A stretch of 64,000 nucleotides of DNA, taken from contig VXAZ01018984.1 in the NCBI GenBank assembly GCA_013399875.1, forward strand, positions 7,980,264 through 8,044,263, written 5' to 3'. The stretch is from Gymnorhina tibicen (Eukaryota; Chordata; Aves; Passeriformes; Artamidae). The notes beneath the pieces are model-generated. The model did not search any database. It worked only from the letters and a program-made list of their open reading frames with translations, and was not told where the DNA came from. Every line of letters starts with the position of its first letter. The stretch's first letter is position 1. Both the position numbers and the translations under genes were made by a program. Shown piece by piece: positions 33,601 through 48,200 of the stretch.

Positions 33601-34736
33601 CTACAAGAGGTGGTCATGACATGCTCAGACACTGGAGATGAGACACGAGTGTGAGCCTGGGATGGGTAGAGGAGTCCCTGCTGTCCTTGCCTAAACAATA
33701 GGTGAAGACACTCCCAGTAAGTTATAATCACTTTTGAAGGGTTTTCTTTTACATTCATTTTGTTGTGTGTTGTTTTGGGAAGGGGGATAAGTTGGACCAG
33801 AAATTAAAATAGTCCTTGTTTCTTACTGATATCAAGTACTGTGGATAAGCTATTAGAATTTCCTCCTGTCTTTTATACTACCAAAGGAAAGGTCATGCTA
33901 TTGCCACTGTGCACATTAAAGGGAGAGAAGAAAGAAGAGCAGAGGTCTTTCTTTCTTCTTTTATCTAGGCTGTGTTCAAGGAACAGAGGTCTCTGAGCTG
34001 AAACAGTCCCTTTAGAATGAGTCCTACACTCATCTTCTTTCTTCTGTATGTCTTCCATTTTACATTCCCTACATTAGTGGATTGTCTACTCTGGCTATTC
34101 GTGGTGGGTAATATCGTTAACTATTGTTTTTCTGCTGCTTCTAGCAAGTGTAGTTAAGCGAAAGGAAAAAGCTGAGTAGTTATGCATTTTATTTCTGAGT
34201 ATAATCAAAATTTCTACCATTATTGGTATTATTTGCATACTAAATATCCTGAACAAATCCTGTAAGCCAGAAATGAATGTCATGTAAAGAAGTTTTCATT
34301 AATGGTACGTTGGAAAAAACAGAACAGAAATCAAGAGCAAGAAATTAATCACCTTGCCAATAGTCACATAAAAAACTTTTGCAATCTGAAAGCTGCTAAG
34401 ATTCATGATAGTTCATTAATACATGTTTTAAAAAGTAGGATTCCTATATTCTTATATCACACATTATATTTTACCCCAGAAACCATCCTATAATAAGTAT
34501 TCAAAAGAAAGATATTATACTATATAGAATCTATACTATTGAAATATCAATATACTGCCAGCTAAAGCATTAGCTTTGCATGGAGTATTGATGTATATAT
34601 TGCTATTTTTTCTCATAAACACAGCAGGTGGATTTAGAAGAAGTCAAACATACAATTGCTTTCTTCTCTGAAGAATACAATTCAACCATACATTGCAATT
34701 ACTGAAAACAATGTATTTATCGTGAAAAAAAATTCT

Positions 34737-34814
34737 AAACCAAAAACAAGCAAACAAAAAACCCACACCAAAAAACCCAACCAAACAAACAAAACAATAC
34801 AAAAAATAAAACCT
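34737..34814 (+). repeat. A/C-rich low-complexity tract
   Basis: Nearly 80 bases made almost only of A and C on the + strand (one G at 34750, then single T residues near the end). The units resemble CAAACAAA and ACCAAAAAACC. Because GRID2 is transcribed from this strand, the pre-mRNA would carry a CA-rich, unstructured segment. Confidence 0.85.
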
Positions 34815-35868
34815 ACAGAAGCAACATATTCTGCCCTAGGAAAGGTTTTCAGCTTGGCTTTATTATGATTTACACTTTGAGCTTAGTTATTGGCAAATTA
34901 GGCAGTGGAGAGGGAAGAAGTGGAGAGGGAACCAGAAACCAGACACCCTGAGGAGACTGGCACTAATTCTTGTCTTTTCGTATTTCATTCAAATAATTTT
35001 GGGGAGTAAGATGTAAAGATAAAAATGTAGATGCAAATGGCCATTCAAAAAGGTAGGATTTCTGTTTTATTTGAATTAAACCTGTCCTTAGACATTTAAT
35101 AATGATTTATCTGCAGAATTATTCCACATGTCAAGGGGACAAATAATCTTTTGCACAGATTTGGACAATAACGGATTTTTACTGGTATCAGAACTTCAGG
35201 TTTGTATAATTGTCTTTTTTAACTGTTGGTAAGCCAGGAATGGTTTTATTATTGTAGAAATTAGTTAACGGGTTTTCACAAGGTTTCCTTATTTCAGAAA
35301 GGGGCAATTCAGGTGGTACAAACAGGTTTCTGCCTTCACCAAACAGATAAAATTGCTCTCCCTATCTAGTAAGCCAGCTGTTTCTGAATATCATGTGAAA
35401 AATATTTGGTTGTCAGATTCTCAAGAGAGAAATGCCAAAATTAATGCATCTTCCTCCAAGATCTCTCAGGGCTACACTTGAGACACCTGACCTAAGCAAT
35501 GGCTAAAATTATTACCCAGAAATTGGCAATGCTTGACATGAAAATATCAGCGGAAATCAAAATTTATATAATAAACACCTCATGAGAGAGTAGGAGTGAA
35601 TCACTTTGAAATACTTGAGCAGTGGAATTCGAGTAATGAGAAGTACCAAGACTGGAGAATGAGTTGCTGCATTGAAACCATTTGAAACAGCTTGTGCAAA
35701 ACATTCAGAGCCTAATTAGAAAATGTAGCCACCCCCTTAAATAGTGATGCAAAGGAGTATCACCTTTAGGAACTGAGTACTCTGATTTTACCATCATTCT
35801 CAGGTTATGGTCCATGTTATACATGGTTGATTTCTTACTGTCCCTTTGTAAATTCTGTATTATGATTC

Positions 35869-35917
35869 GGGTGGGGTGAACAGAGTGGGGTTTGGTGGTT
35901 TGGGTTTTTTGGTGGGG
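35869..35917 (+). repeat. Cluster of G runs
   Basis: Five runs of three or four G (35869, 35873, 35887, 35902 and 35914) separated by 1, 10, 11 and 9 bases, on the transcribed-sense strand. This is a possible but long-looped G-quadruplex motif. Confidence 0.6.
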
Positions 35918-38900
35918 TTTTTCTCTTGGAAAAGTTCAGGATACAGCTTTGGGAAAAAAAATACTGAAGTGCACAAGCAGGAGATCTAGTCCAGATTTAA
36001 TTAGTCAGATGTCTATGAGCTATAATATGATACTGGGCCTGACAAAACTAAGATACTGTCCTGGGATATTTTGTTCAACATGCCAGCCCCCATGCTGCCC
36101 ACATCTCACTCTCCTTGGACATCAGCTCAGTAAAGTAAATGCAAGAGCACCTGAAGTGCCCTTTTCACCATTCTGAGTCTGTGGTTGATTGACAAAAGGA
36201 ATGCTCTGGGATTTGTCAAAATCCTACAGAAGTTACAACTCTTTCTTGTCTTCTCTTTTTTTCCGTCATCTTTCTTATCTACTTGTGTAACTATAGTTAA
36301 AGCTGAGAAATACTTCTGAAAGGCAAATTCTATATTTTTACCTCCTGTCATTGATGTCTGATGCCACTCTGCTTAGTTTGACTTTCATATTCCATATTTT
36401 ACTCAATTGAGAGTGAAAATGTAAAAGGGGAAGGTAGTGGAGTAGTTTATATGAAAGAAAAATGAGGATTTTTCAATTTATACTGTTGTTCCAGAAAAGC
36501 TATTCCAGAATGATTGCTCTACAATCAACTTTTCCGCTTGGAGCAGAATGTTTTATTCTGTTAAAAATGAATTCTCTTGGAAAGCAAAGGTTTCTGATGT
36601 ACCAAAGATGAAGACATATCACAGGCTTAACTCTTAGAGCTGTGCTGAGATATAGTATCTGTTGTGATTTTTATAAAAATATAGAACCCATTATTACTAG
36701 AATTTGAGATATAATTACACTAATTTTTATTTTCCTGAAGCTCATTTTTGTTCATGGTTGGCTATTTCATTACATTGAACTGGGTCAACTTATCTTAAAC
36801 TGGAAGCAACTTTAATTTTAAGTCACTTTAGGACTTTGGTTGTGGAAGCAAATTTGGGTCTTAGAACATATGAGAAACTAATGCCTGTACATAAACCAAC
36901 TTTATCAGTGTAAGTGCACGTGAAATTATCTCATCCTATATGAAAGTTTAATGTCAGTTCCAAACTTTTCTTAGCATTCACTTAATACTGCTTTTTAAAT
37001 TACTGTCTTCCTCTTCTTATCATTTATGGCTGGCACTTGTGCTGCTGAACTGCTTCTTTCCTCCTGACACTGGTCTCCTTTCGGAAATCCTGGAGTTTTT
37101 TCCACTCGGCTTTCTAAGCGTTTTATAAAAGTTCTTCCCAGCTTGCTTTCACTGCAAAAGCTAGGACTTACTGAACTGACATTCTTGGGAATTTGGGAAC
37201 AGACTTTGATAATTGCTTTAAATTGGCTGGGAAACTGAGCTTCTGAGGGGCACTATCCTTAGGATGGAGTTTAAACAAGCATCACATGATTGAACACAGT
37301 AAACCCTTTGAAAGTTTTTGTTTGCTATTATTTTCTTCAAAATTCTAATAGCTTATGGCTTCTAATAATAGAAATCACTCTAAATCACTCTAAATTCCAA
37401 CAGCAGACTGTGGGAATTGGTCACATGTAGGCTTCAAGGCACCTCATTAACTGGTGTTACAGAAGCTCCACCATAGTTTGTCTTAAATGCTCTCCCCTTA
37501 GACACTCTTCTGGACAGAGTCTATGGGTATTCAGAAAAAAAATGTTAATTAATGAGTCAGGGAAGTCAAAGAAATCACTGTTGATACAGAGGATTCCTCG
37601 TTTTTTGGAATAATCATTTTGCTTCTTGTTGGCGTTTATGATTCAAATAGCATACTAAGAAAGAGGTAAGAGAGAATGGGAATTAATGTCAATTTTCATA
37701 AACGTACATTAGAGGCAGAAATTTTTATGGTCCCTTGAAGTTGCATGACCTATCTTTATCCCCAGACTGGAGTTCTGTTTGTTTTCCTGGTGTCTTAAGA
37801 CAATTTAGCTTTAATATGGATTGTATCAGCAGCCTCATTAGGAACGTGTCAGCTGAGAGAACGAGGATCCAAGATGTGCATGATCTCTAAAGATCATAAC
37901 AGAAAATGCAAAGAAGTGTTTTAAAACAAATGTTGCAGATGTGGGTTTTTTGGGTTTTTCTTGGTTTGTGTGTGTGTTTGGTTTTTTTTAACAGAAGAGG
38001 TTATTGTTATGGTGAGGCTTTTGACAACAGGTAGTTTTCAACATCCTCTCCCTGTCCTTGTACTTAATTTACTGCCAACTTCAGGTGTTTTCAAAATGCA
38101 AAGAATGGCATAGTCTCTGCACTGTGACAGCTTTTTAACCTTAAAATTACAAGTAATGTCTAAAGCAAGAGACTGAAATCAGTCACCAAGCAGGCTGTGC
38201 TCTGCAGTGGCTCACTTGTCTGATGCCATTAACTCAGTGAGGAGAAAGGAGATGCTCAGCTGCTCAGCTGTCATTTTGCGTAATAAATTTGATGCAACAT
38301 TTGATTCCTGGAAAATACAAACAGTGCTGAGAGCAGGCAGTCGAGTCTGCGGGTCTTGGTGACTTCATTCCCCCTTGCTCTCTCAAGAGAGGGCCACATT
38401 TCCAAGAGAGTGGCAGAGACCACAGAGAGATAGAGCCACGCATCAGGGATTTTGCATTGGAGGACCAGGAATGGTTCCTTTTTTGCAGGTGAAGAAAAAG
38501 AAACCATGAGTTTGAAAGGAGAAATGGATCACTGGGGGATTTTATTCTTTTTCCACATAATGGTGCTGCTGGCTAGACCTTCAGGAGTAGCATTTTTGAC
38601 ACTGATATTTGGAGTTGGGAGTGGTGGTGCCAACTCAAACTGCTTAAAATACTTGCAGGTAGGTAGCCTGGCACAGAACAGTGTTTCAATCTCAACGTGG
38701 CAAGCTTGTCTTAAAATAAAAATTTTAATTCTTCAGACTTAATCCTGATTTGTTTACTTAGTTGGGTTTTTTTAATAAGGAATGACAGATTTGGCACCCT
38801 GGCTCTTTTCCCTCCTCTGAGAGGTAGTGCTTATTCTGTCATTTTTAAACTGTGAAGGGACTTGCCCTCTCTCTACAACATGTAAAGCAAGCCAGAAAAA

Positions 38901-41900
38901 TAGAATTGCTGCTCCTCATTAACAGTTTGTCCCTGGTTTGGGGATTCTGTCTTTGTTCACCAGGCAGCAGAGATGCTACACTAACAAAGGTGTGCCTGTG
39001 TATTTCAAAGCAGAATTGTAAACAAGTTCCTTGTAGTTAGTGAGGCAATCTGTTCTGAAGAGAATTTAGGGACATATCTGTTACTTGAAACAAAAAAAAG
39101 AAAGGGAGAAAATAATCTGTATCTGAAAAGGTTTCGTTCCTGATGTCTGGACAGCTGACTAACGATCACAAAAATTGGATGTATTCTGTTTCTTGTTTCA
39201 GCTCTAAAAGCTGTGGTGTAAAGAAATACATGAAGAAACTCTCACTTATTCCAGATGGACAGACTTATCTATTGCTGGATTCCTGGTTTTGATACACTCC
39301 AGTTCTCATAATGCTATGTGTTCATGGAACAGTAGAAGTTGATGTGACTTTGTATATGGTGTAGATCAATACAGAGAAATCTGTGTATACTGGGCTTGTC
39401 TGCTCTTCCATTTACTCCTGACCAGTGCAGCCTCTGCAAGCACCACTTGTGTAGGGAAAGGGTGTAAAAATCCATTGCAACAACAAGGAATGATTGCTTA
39501 GAAATTGCACACAAAATGTTCTGTGATCATTTCAAGCCTGAATCAGTTTTCATGCCTGTTCACCAAAGTAGGAAGGGGGAGGCACTGTAGGAGAGTCTTT
39601 TTCACAGGTGAACAGGGTGGGTTCATGGGCAGGTGGTGTTACTGTGACAGAGGAGCCAAGTGGGCTCCTCCCCATTCCATAACTATCAGTTAGCAGCTGG
39701 ATATGTGTGTGTGTGAGGAATGATCAAGAACTTTCCACTGACCACCAGAAATGTCTGTTCTCCAGGAAAAAAAACCAAAACATCTTGTTACAGGCAAGTT
39801 GTGTTGCGTGTCTAAAGCAAAGCACAAGAAATCAGTTTTCATAATTGTCTAGTCCAGCAAATAAACTTACATTTAAGCATTTGAATTGTACCTGCTATTA
39901 TTTAGATGAGATTTTAGGATTTTCAAGTCACCTCAGAGTAGCCATTCTATTCTTTCCATGTTTCTCCACTGACTACCAACTATGTTTGACATAGAATTGG
40001 TAATGCACATTGTATCTTAATATGGACTGTGAGCTCTCCAGAATGCACTACAGAATATGGGCATAATTGATTCCTACCCTGCTATTAATTACCTAAAACA
40101 GTAAAGCCATAAAAACATTTTCTGTGTGTATATATTTTGGAGAGGGAAAAAAAATGAAGAAGAGAAATAAAGATACGGTTATTGCCTTGACATTTTGGTA
40201 ATGAGATTTTATGCTGAGCTGGAGTTCAGGAAAAGCACAGCTAGGGAAACTAATAGAAAATAGTAAGGAAAAGAGCAAAGGTTGGAAGGTACAAGGGGCG
40301 TCTTTGAGGTGCCACACAATTATGCTCATCTCCTCTGTTGAGCTTCCCCTGCTTGCCTGTTTCTAATATCAGCTCTGAGGTGGAGGGAGAGCATAACTGC
40401 AGTGATTAAAGGCATCTAGCAGTTAGTAATCATCTCCATAAATATAGAAATATGTGCCACTGTGGACTATCTAACAATATTGTTGTTTATTAACAAACGT
40501 TGCATGAGAGTAGATAATAAATGTGGAAGCTGGTCCTCCTCCTTTTCAGTTGGTCAATGTCACAGATGTCTCACCTCTTGCTTTCTTATCAGCTATTGCT
40601 TTGTGTCCTCTTTTCTGTGTCTTCATATTTGATTTTGTTAAGGCTAGCTGAGTGGCAAGGGCTACTTTTTTCCCCTGTAGATGAAGAGTTTTCTTCAAAA
40701 GCATACAGCTATAAAACTAAGATTAAATAGTTATGATTTATCCTGGGAAAAGATCAGTTTCTCTATATTAGCTAGAAACATAATACTTTGGTTTGTAAAA
40801 CAAAACACTTCTTCAAACATAGTTTTGCAGGACCATTGTACATACTGCCTATGAGCAGGTTCTGATAACATATTCACATGCTTGTTTCAGCAAACATAAT
40901 TATCATTACTAGGTTCATTAATATTTAGTGGGCCATCTTAGGTACTTCTCTGTAGCCTGATATTTTTGCTCTAATTTTTTTTCCATGAATAATGAACACT
41001 ACAGATTTTAAAGGGAATGAGTTGTTGAAAAGAATCATAAAGGAACACTTTATTAGAAGAACGGTTGATTGTCTGTTTATTGGAATCATTAGTGTTATAA
41101 GAAAGTCGTAACTGAGGAAAAAGTAAATAAAAAACCTATTATCCAAAAAGTTAATGTTTTCCTTACCAGAACTATGTACAGTGGCTTAGTCTTGGTTACA
41201 TTTTTGTCCATAGCTCATTTTGTATTTGAAATGTGAAGTTTTCTCAGTAAGTTATTCATAGCTGAGTGTTAGATCTGGTTGTAAAGTTTCAAACTTTGTA
41301 TAAATTAAAAGGAAAAACTGTCTTAATAATGGGAGTGAAATGAAGCTAGCCACTGTTGTTGATGTGCTAATATGCTGGGGAAAAAAAAGGGGAATTAATT
41401 TGTCACTGTGATAAATTGTTAATTTGAAAGCAAGACAGATTATAGCAGTTCCATAATTAAGTGTAAATGCTTCACCCCAAGGACTCTGTTTAGCACAGAA
41501 ACTGATTGAATAGGAAGGATGGAATAACTTCAAGTGAATCAGGTCTTAAAGCATCTTGTGCCCAAACCTCTCTTCTCCCTGTGTCTCCCAAGCCATGTTC
41601 CATCAGTAATTAACATCCTCAGAAGGAGAAGGTGTAATCTTAATTTATTTTGTAAGATTTGAACTCATGTATTAATACTGTTCCGGGCTCTGATGTGGGA
41701 CTTCCCACAATCCATGAGTCAGAGAGTTTGCTTATTGAATTCAAAGTTGACATCCAGCTTCAACCCTTATCAAGAAATGGTTCACAGGGAATATCATGTT
41801 TGATCTCGGGTCTTAACTTCAGGCTAATTACGGTCACTGTAAGAAAGCTGCCTTTTTCACTGTAGCACTTACAGGTGACCTGATTTACATATAATAATAA

Positions 41901-42085
41901 GTTTTCGTGATTTTCACTATTTTTTATGGCAAGGTGGGGAGGGGTGGTGTTATACCACTATTTGTCTCAGTGCATTAGACCACAGGAATTTGGTGCCTTC
42001 TACATGAAACTGCATAAGCTGCGAAAAAGCTCAAAGTTAATAAAATGAGACCGGGTCATGTGGGGATGTGTATGACTGGGGCTGG

Positions 42086-42122
42086 TATGCATGCATGTAT
42101 GTATGCATTTATTTATTTATTT
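42086..42122. repeat. TATG/CATG then (ATTT)n tetranucleotide repeat
   Basis: Alternating TATGCATG/TATGTATG units pass directly into about four ATTT units. Confidence 0.9.
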
Positions 42123-42218
42123 GAAATAAGCTCAGTAGAGTCTCGCTTTTCTTTGTCAGTATTTGTTACATGCCTTCCCTGCCTTAATTACAGGTCTAGA
42201 AAAACTTTAAGAAATTAA

Positions 42219-42246
42219 TTCTTAAGAATTAGAGAATTCTTAAGAA
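42219..42246. repeat. Perfect 12-bp hairpin with 4-nt loop
   Basis: TTCTTAAGAATT (42219-42230), loop AGAG, and AATTCTTAAGAA (42235-42246) form an exact inverted repeat. Each arm also contains the self-palindrome TTCTTAAGAA. No flanking transposon signature was seen. Confidence 0.9.
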
Positions 42247-45200
42247 GAAAAGACACAATAACACAAGGAAGGTGTTTCTCAGAATGGAAAAATATCACTG
42301 TCACCAAAGCAAGGGTAGAGAAGAGGCCTTTACACTGAAACCATTTCTTACAGGATTACTTGATAAAATCGTTTTAAGTATCTCTACACCATTATTTCAG
42401 AGACACTGTTGCTTCATTCCCATGAGCAAGTTGTGCTTCTGCCCTAATAAATCCCTAATATCATCCTATTTACTCTGGAAATGAAGTGAGGGCACTGGCA
42501 AATAACAGCAATTGGCTGAAAACAGCTTCCACTGCAGGAAGCGGGGCCAGAGGTCCTGAGGCAGTAGATAAAAGTTTGTTTCTACCTTTAGGATTGAGGA
42601 AGAAAATAGAGCTGGAAGGGAAGTATTTTCTCGCATTTACTTTTGAAAATATTAAATAATAAAAAAATAAATCTTAACTCATTTTAACAACACATATAAA
42701 GAGCTTGGTGCCAAAGACCAATAAGCATAAATTGGCAAAGGGCTGCTGACTTACCTATTTTTGGGGGGAATAGAAGCTCAGATAGGAAAACATTAGTTTA
42801 TTGGACCTATTTTACAGCATAGTACTGTGGTAATGATTAAATGAACATTACACAGCAGTTTTTCAAATTATTTAAGGACAAAAGCTAAATCAGTTTATAT
42901 TGGCTTCATTATCTCACTAGCCAACATAGACCCTTCACTTCTAGGTTTTGGACACTGTCATAAACAATACACATAATATAAACTCCTTTTATTAGGTTTT
43001 TTTGGGCTGTCATGGAAACAACAATATTTTTTTAGTTTAAATAAAAGCTTCGTAAAATCATTTTTATAAGGGGTGTAATTTGGGACCAAATTTAATACAG
43101 TCATGTATCCTTTTTCTTTTGTGTTTATATCATCATTTTGAGCAAAGAGGAAGGCAGAGGTTTGAAAAAGGAGTTTCAGACTTAAAAGATTTGTGTTCCC
43201 TTAGTGAGGTTAAAACACAATACAAAATAAGCTAAGTAGGTGTAAACTGCAAATTCTCTCTCAGGTTTTTTGTTGTTTGAGTCTCAGTGCTCTGCAATTC
43301 AATATCCACAGCATTTTCTTGTCACTTCCTTCCGTTTAGGAGGATGTCCGTTTTGCTTTATTTTATAGGTCACACTTCTAAAAACAGATAAATTTTTTTT
43401 ATATATTGTTTCATATCCATAGTTAATGGCACTTGTCACAAATACTGAATAATGGTATTTCAACAGTGCTTATAGAGAACAGCTCTTGGCTTCATTGGTG
43501 TGTCCATTTAACCCAGGGACTGTGTGGTGACTCTGTGGTCATTTCCCTCCTTGTCCTCTTTCTTATGCCTTTCTTCAGGTTTCCAGCATGCTTATACAGC
43601 AGAGATGGCAAAATTAGAGCTAATTAATATGCTTGAGATTATAAAGGAAGCTTTTCAGATTAAAGTGCAGATTAAAGTGAAGAAAAATGTGTTACAATTG
43701 CATCAAACTGGTCGCTTTGTTATCTGCTTTAGTGCTTTCGTAGGTGCATTCTTAGAACAAAACTTGCTCTAATGTAAACAGGCCTCAGACAGTGTTCAGT
43801 CACCATTAATAAGGTTTGAATGCTGCTCAAGTGCTCACATGCACCCACCAGCTCAGCTGCACAAGTGATAGACTGAATCTAGGACCAGAAGCCCATTGAG
43901 GACAAAACTGCATTAAAAAGTCATTTTAAATATTCCCTGTTACATTATATTCCATGTAACTGTTGTAGCATCTTTCATAATTGTCCCTTTCAATATTACC
44001 TGCTGCTGGAAAGGAAGGTAGAGCCATACAACCTCCTTCCTCTTACCCATTTATGGCGTTGACATCTTCCTGTGTTTTCCACTTCTCCGTAGGACCAGAG
44101 GAAGAGCATTAAAAAATGTGGTCACAGTATTTTTACTTGTAGATACTTCAGCTTACAGGTCTGATTTGCCTTTTCAGTGCCTTCATCTGCCTGAATACAT
44201 ACACAGTTGTCAAAAAACAAGAAGCATATATCCACAGGTTGAACAAAGCTGAGACCTCCAAAGGAAGCTTTTTTTTCAACTAGGTGATGCCAAAAGTTTT
44301 TGTACTTTAAATGCCCTTTGAAACACAGCTGTGGGGTGCCTTGGTGTGTGCCTGAGGGGATACTACAAATGGAACATAATGAAAAGCCTGCTTCCTCCAA
44401 AGAGATGTTTTGTGCTTAGAACATTAAATATTCCAAGATGACAATGCTTACTTTAATTTCATTAGCTGAAGGAGTATGAGTTTTCTTTCTTTTCCATGTA
44501 TCCCTTCTCAAATTGAACCAAAGCAGTAGTTCTTGTCATGACACCTCTAACCCTAGCTACTCTCAGATCAAATTTGGTTTTGGGGTTTATTTAATGTATT
44601 TAATTCCAAGTTTTTTGTTGCATTTGTTCTCAAAGTAAAGGCAAAATTATAGTAGTTTCTTTAAAATGTCAAATTACAATCATAAAAACAGTGATAACTT
44701 CTTGCTAGAGAAGGTACTCCATTTGTTTTAGTTACTGCTCGGTCATATGCCAGTATTCCAGTGTTAGACATCATACAAGTGCAGAACTGTAGTGATATAA
44801 ATGTCTTTTATTGTCATAAATGTTAAAAAAAAAAAGCCATCTATTCTCTATTGCAACATACATCCAGGAAGATTCATATTTTGACAGAAACGTGGTATTA
44901 CTCTGCTTTTATCTTCTTTTGCCCAGGGGAGAGTGAAATAGATACACATTAAGCAGTTTTGATGGTCTCCCTTCCATTTTGGAGACACGTTATCGTGTGC
45001 AGAGGGTCATGGATCAAAGTTAGAGTCTTCTTCAGTAGAATGAATTTTCTATGATGTTTACGAAGAAAATTTTCTCCTTTGGAGGATCCTGTAAAATGCC
45101 TGCTTTGGGAAATAAATTTAAGGGCTGGATTATAACTCACGTAGAGGACATTTTCACATGTACAGAGATAGATCCCTGATCTCTCAGGTAAAACTGACAG

Positions 45201-48200
45201 TGTATAGGATAAAACATGATAGATGAAACAAATAGGAATAAATTGGTGGTGCATGCATATATGTATACACAAACTGTGCTGTGGGACAAGAGGACAAAAG
45301 CTCATTTTGTTTAGTTTTCAGATAGCTGTGTTTTGTAGCCTATGTTACAAGTATCAGGCACTGCAGTAATGAAGGTTTTTAATATGTTTGCAGGATGACA
45401 GTGCAGAAAATGATCTGAACATGAATTTCTCATGATTCCTTAGAGCTCGTCTCTCACACTGAGCTTTAATTCATATCTGTCACTCATGAACATTAAAACA
45501 AAACTATAGAAGTCCCTTCTTTTCCCTTCTCTGAGTTTCTGGTTGATTGCAGATGAGAGTTTACTTTGGATTTTTTATCTTTTTTACATTTTTAAAATAA
45601 TTTTCTTGACTCCTCTAGACAAAATTCTTAGTGTGCACATAAGAAGTGCCCTGAAAAGATGTGATACAAAGACACTGCCTTTCCAAGTGGCAAGAAGTGG
45701 GATAAAATGCATCACAATGTCCCTAACTGTTCTTGACAGCTAGATGGTCTCTTACTTGGGAAGGGTCCAGCAACCAGGAAGACTGAAAAAACACAGGAGA
45801 AGAATACTCAGGAAAAGCAGTAAAATATCCACCAATGGCTCTGCTGGTGCATTTCTGCTCCGCCTCTGAAGTGTTTTTTCCTCATCCTGATGGTGCTTTG
45901 AGGATAGAGATCAAACGAGGCACTGGCATATGAGAACACATGGTGGCTCCAGGCAGAGACCTGGGGCTGAAGAGGACATAAGTGCCCATCCCCAGAGCAG
46001 GCAATGCCATATACGAAGCACAGAGGGAGGGCAGCATGGCCCTAAAAGTAGAAATGCAGTCAGGTGCAGGTATTTAGCAGTGTCTAAGCAGTTGCATTTA
46101 ATTGCGTGGCAGTGTGCAGTGATCACGTTCCCTTCTTGCTCGCAGGTGTGAGGTTCCTGGCTGGGGTATGTCGGAAAAGTTTTACCCCTTCCTGTCCCTG
46201 ACTTAGCTTTGGAAATGGCTCAGGAAGTCACCTGTCATTTGTCACAGCTCTACTGAGCTGTGCCAGCCTGTCTGTCTCAGGTAAATTGGGATTTAACTGG
46301 ACTTCAGATGGACCATAATTATGTTCACACATTCAGAATTTTGCTTAGGTCTTCATGACAGATATGTATTTCTCCTCTCTGCTGCATAATAGAGCAAAAA
46401 TTTCCCTTCCTGTATTGTTATAACCCTTTTTCTTTTTGCCATTCTTTCTTTTTATTAATTTTTATTCTTCTGTCTGGATAAGCTTTGTACTTCGTATAGG
46501 TGGGGGCCCACAGAGGACTTCTGATGTACTTGCTTCCAGCTGAAAATACAGCCTTATAGCCAACTTGTTTTTCCTATCAATCAGTCTGGAGAGAATAGTG
46601 CTCTATCTTGTTGATCATTCTTGTGTAAAGCTCATGTATCACTTCAAGGATTGTCTGGATATTGGTTCTGTCAGTTTGCTTCTATCACCGTCAAAAAGCA
46701 AAGACTATGTGCCCATAATATTAATAGTTGGAATAGGAGAGATATATCACTCTTCTGGTTCAGGTTAGTCAAAAAGATGATTGAAAGAATGCTACAAAAA
46801 TGCAGTGCTTAAAGGTAAAAAGCTGTTTGACAGTACCTCTGGGAAAAAGAAATGTGTTGCTGGAAAATTTATGACACTCTGTAATGTGTCTTTCATAATT
46901 TACATCAAGGTACCTGTGCCAGTAATCTCTTATACATATGACTTATTGTCCTCATGTGAGTGATTTCATCAGCTGAGTAATCACATCAACTTCAGAGGAA
47001 TTGTTATCATAAGAATGAATCAAGTAATTGCTGTTTATATGTCTAAACTAAAAAAACAAAAAAAGGCAATTACAATTATGGGTTTGGCTTGTTTTCCATT
47101 AAAAAAAAATAAATTTGTAATATGGGCTTAGATAGAATTGTCTTCAATACTTCTTTTCACAAAAGTTAAAAAGGCCTTCATTTTTCTGTATAGCTCATTT
47201 TGCCAAGGCTATAGTTGCTTTCACAAACTTAAAATGCAGAGCTAATTGTATTTTTAACAAAGTGCGTTCTATTTTTCCTTTCCTGGAATGTGCAAATCCT
47301 CTTAAATTTCTTCCACTCTTTTCACTTTTCTCCATCAAAGCTTTCCAATTTATTTTTAAAAGATGATAGCAAGGATCTAATTTAAGCCTCTTTGTTCAGT
47401 AAGCCAAAAGAAATGGGCAACACTTCCACAATGAAAATTTGAGAAACAATTCTTAGCAACTTAATCCCTATAAATTATTAAAGAACTGCACAGAATGGCT
47501 CAAATTATGCCGTGCATGTTAAATTGTTCTAGCTTTCTGGTTTTTTATGATTGCAACATTTGCCTCTCCTGTAATTTCTCTGTTTTGTTTCTGATAGCAA
47601 ACCAGAAGTGGTTTAGAATAACCATACTTGATGGCTAGAAAGTTTTATCTTTTTCTGTAATTGAACACATTAGCTTCTTTTGCTATTCTTTCACTGATAA
47701 AGTTCTTTTCAATTTGTTAGGATCTGTCCCATTTTAGAGCTGGTCTGATGTCCCAGCTGCAGTTGTGTTTCAGGTGTGCTTGAGCCTGAAATTTTGGCAT
47801 GTTTGTATCTCCAGTGTCTGCAGGATAGGTGCTGGTTGGACTCTTTGGATCTAGATGCAATTACTGTGTGGAACCAGCTTTTAAACCACCATCAAACAAT
47901 GACGAAAAACATATAAATTTTCTTTTTTTCTAGAGTTGGAATATAATTTAACCTGTATCAGTTTCTGCTGAGTTGTCATATTTCTGTTAGCTTAACCATT
48001 AGCAGCTAGAGAAACGTGGTAACAGAGAGTACTTTGTATTCACCTTGAACATAAGATTTTTATAACCTTCAGTGACATATATGAAGGATTTCAGATTGAA
48101 GGTCTGCAAACAGGTATCTGGCCAGCAGGTTTTTGTTGAAAAGATGAATCTGAACTGTGTAGCATGGTTGATGTCAGGACAGACATTGCTTATCAAAAAT

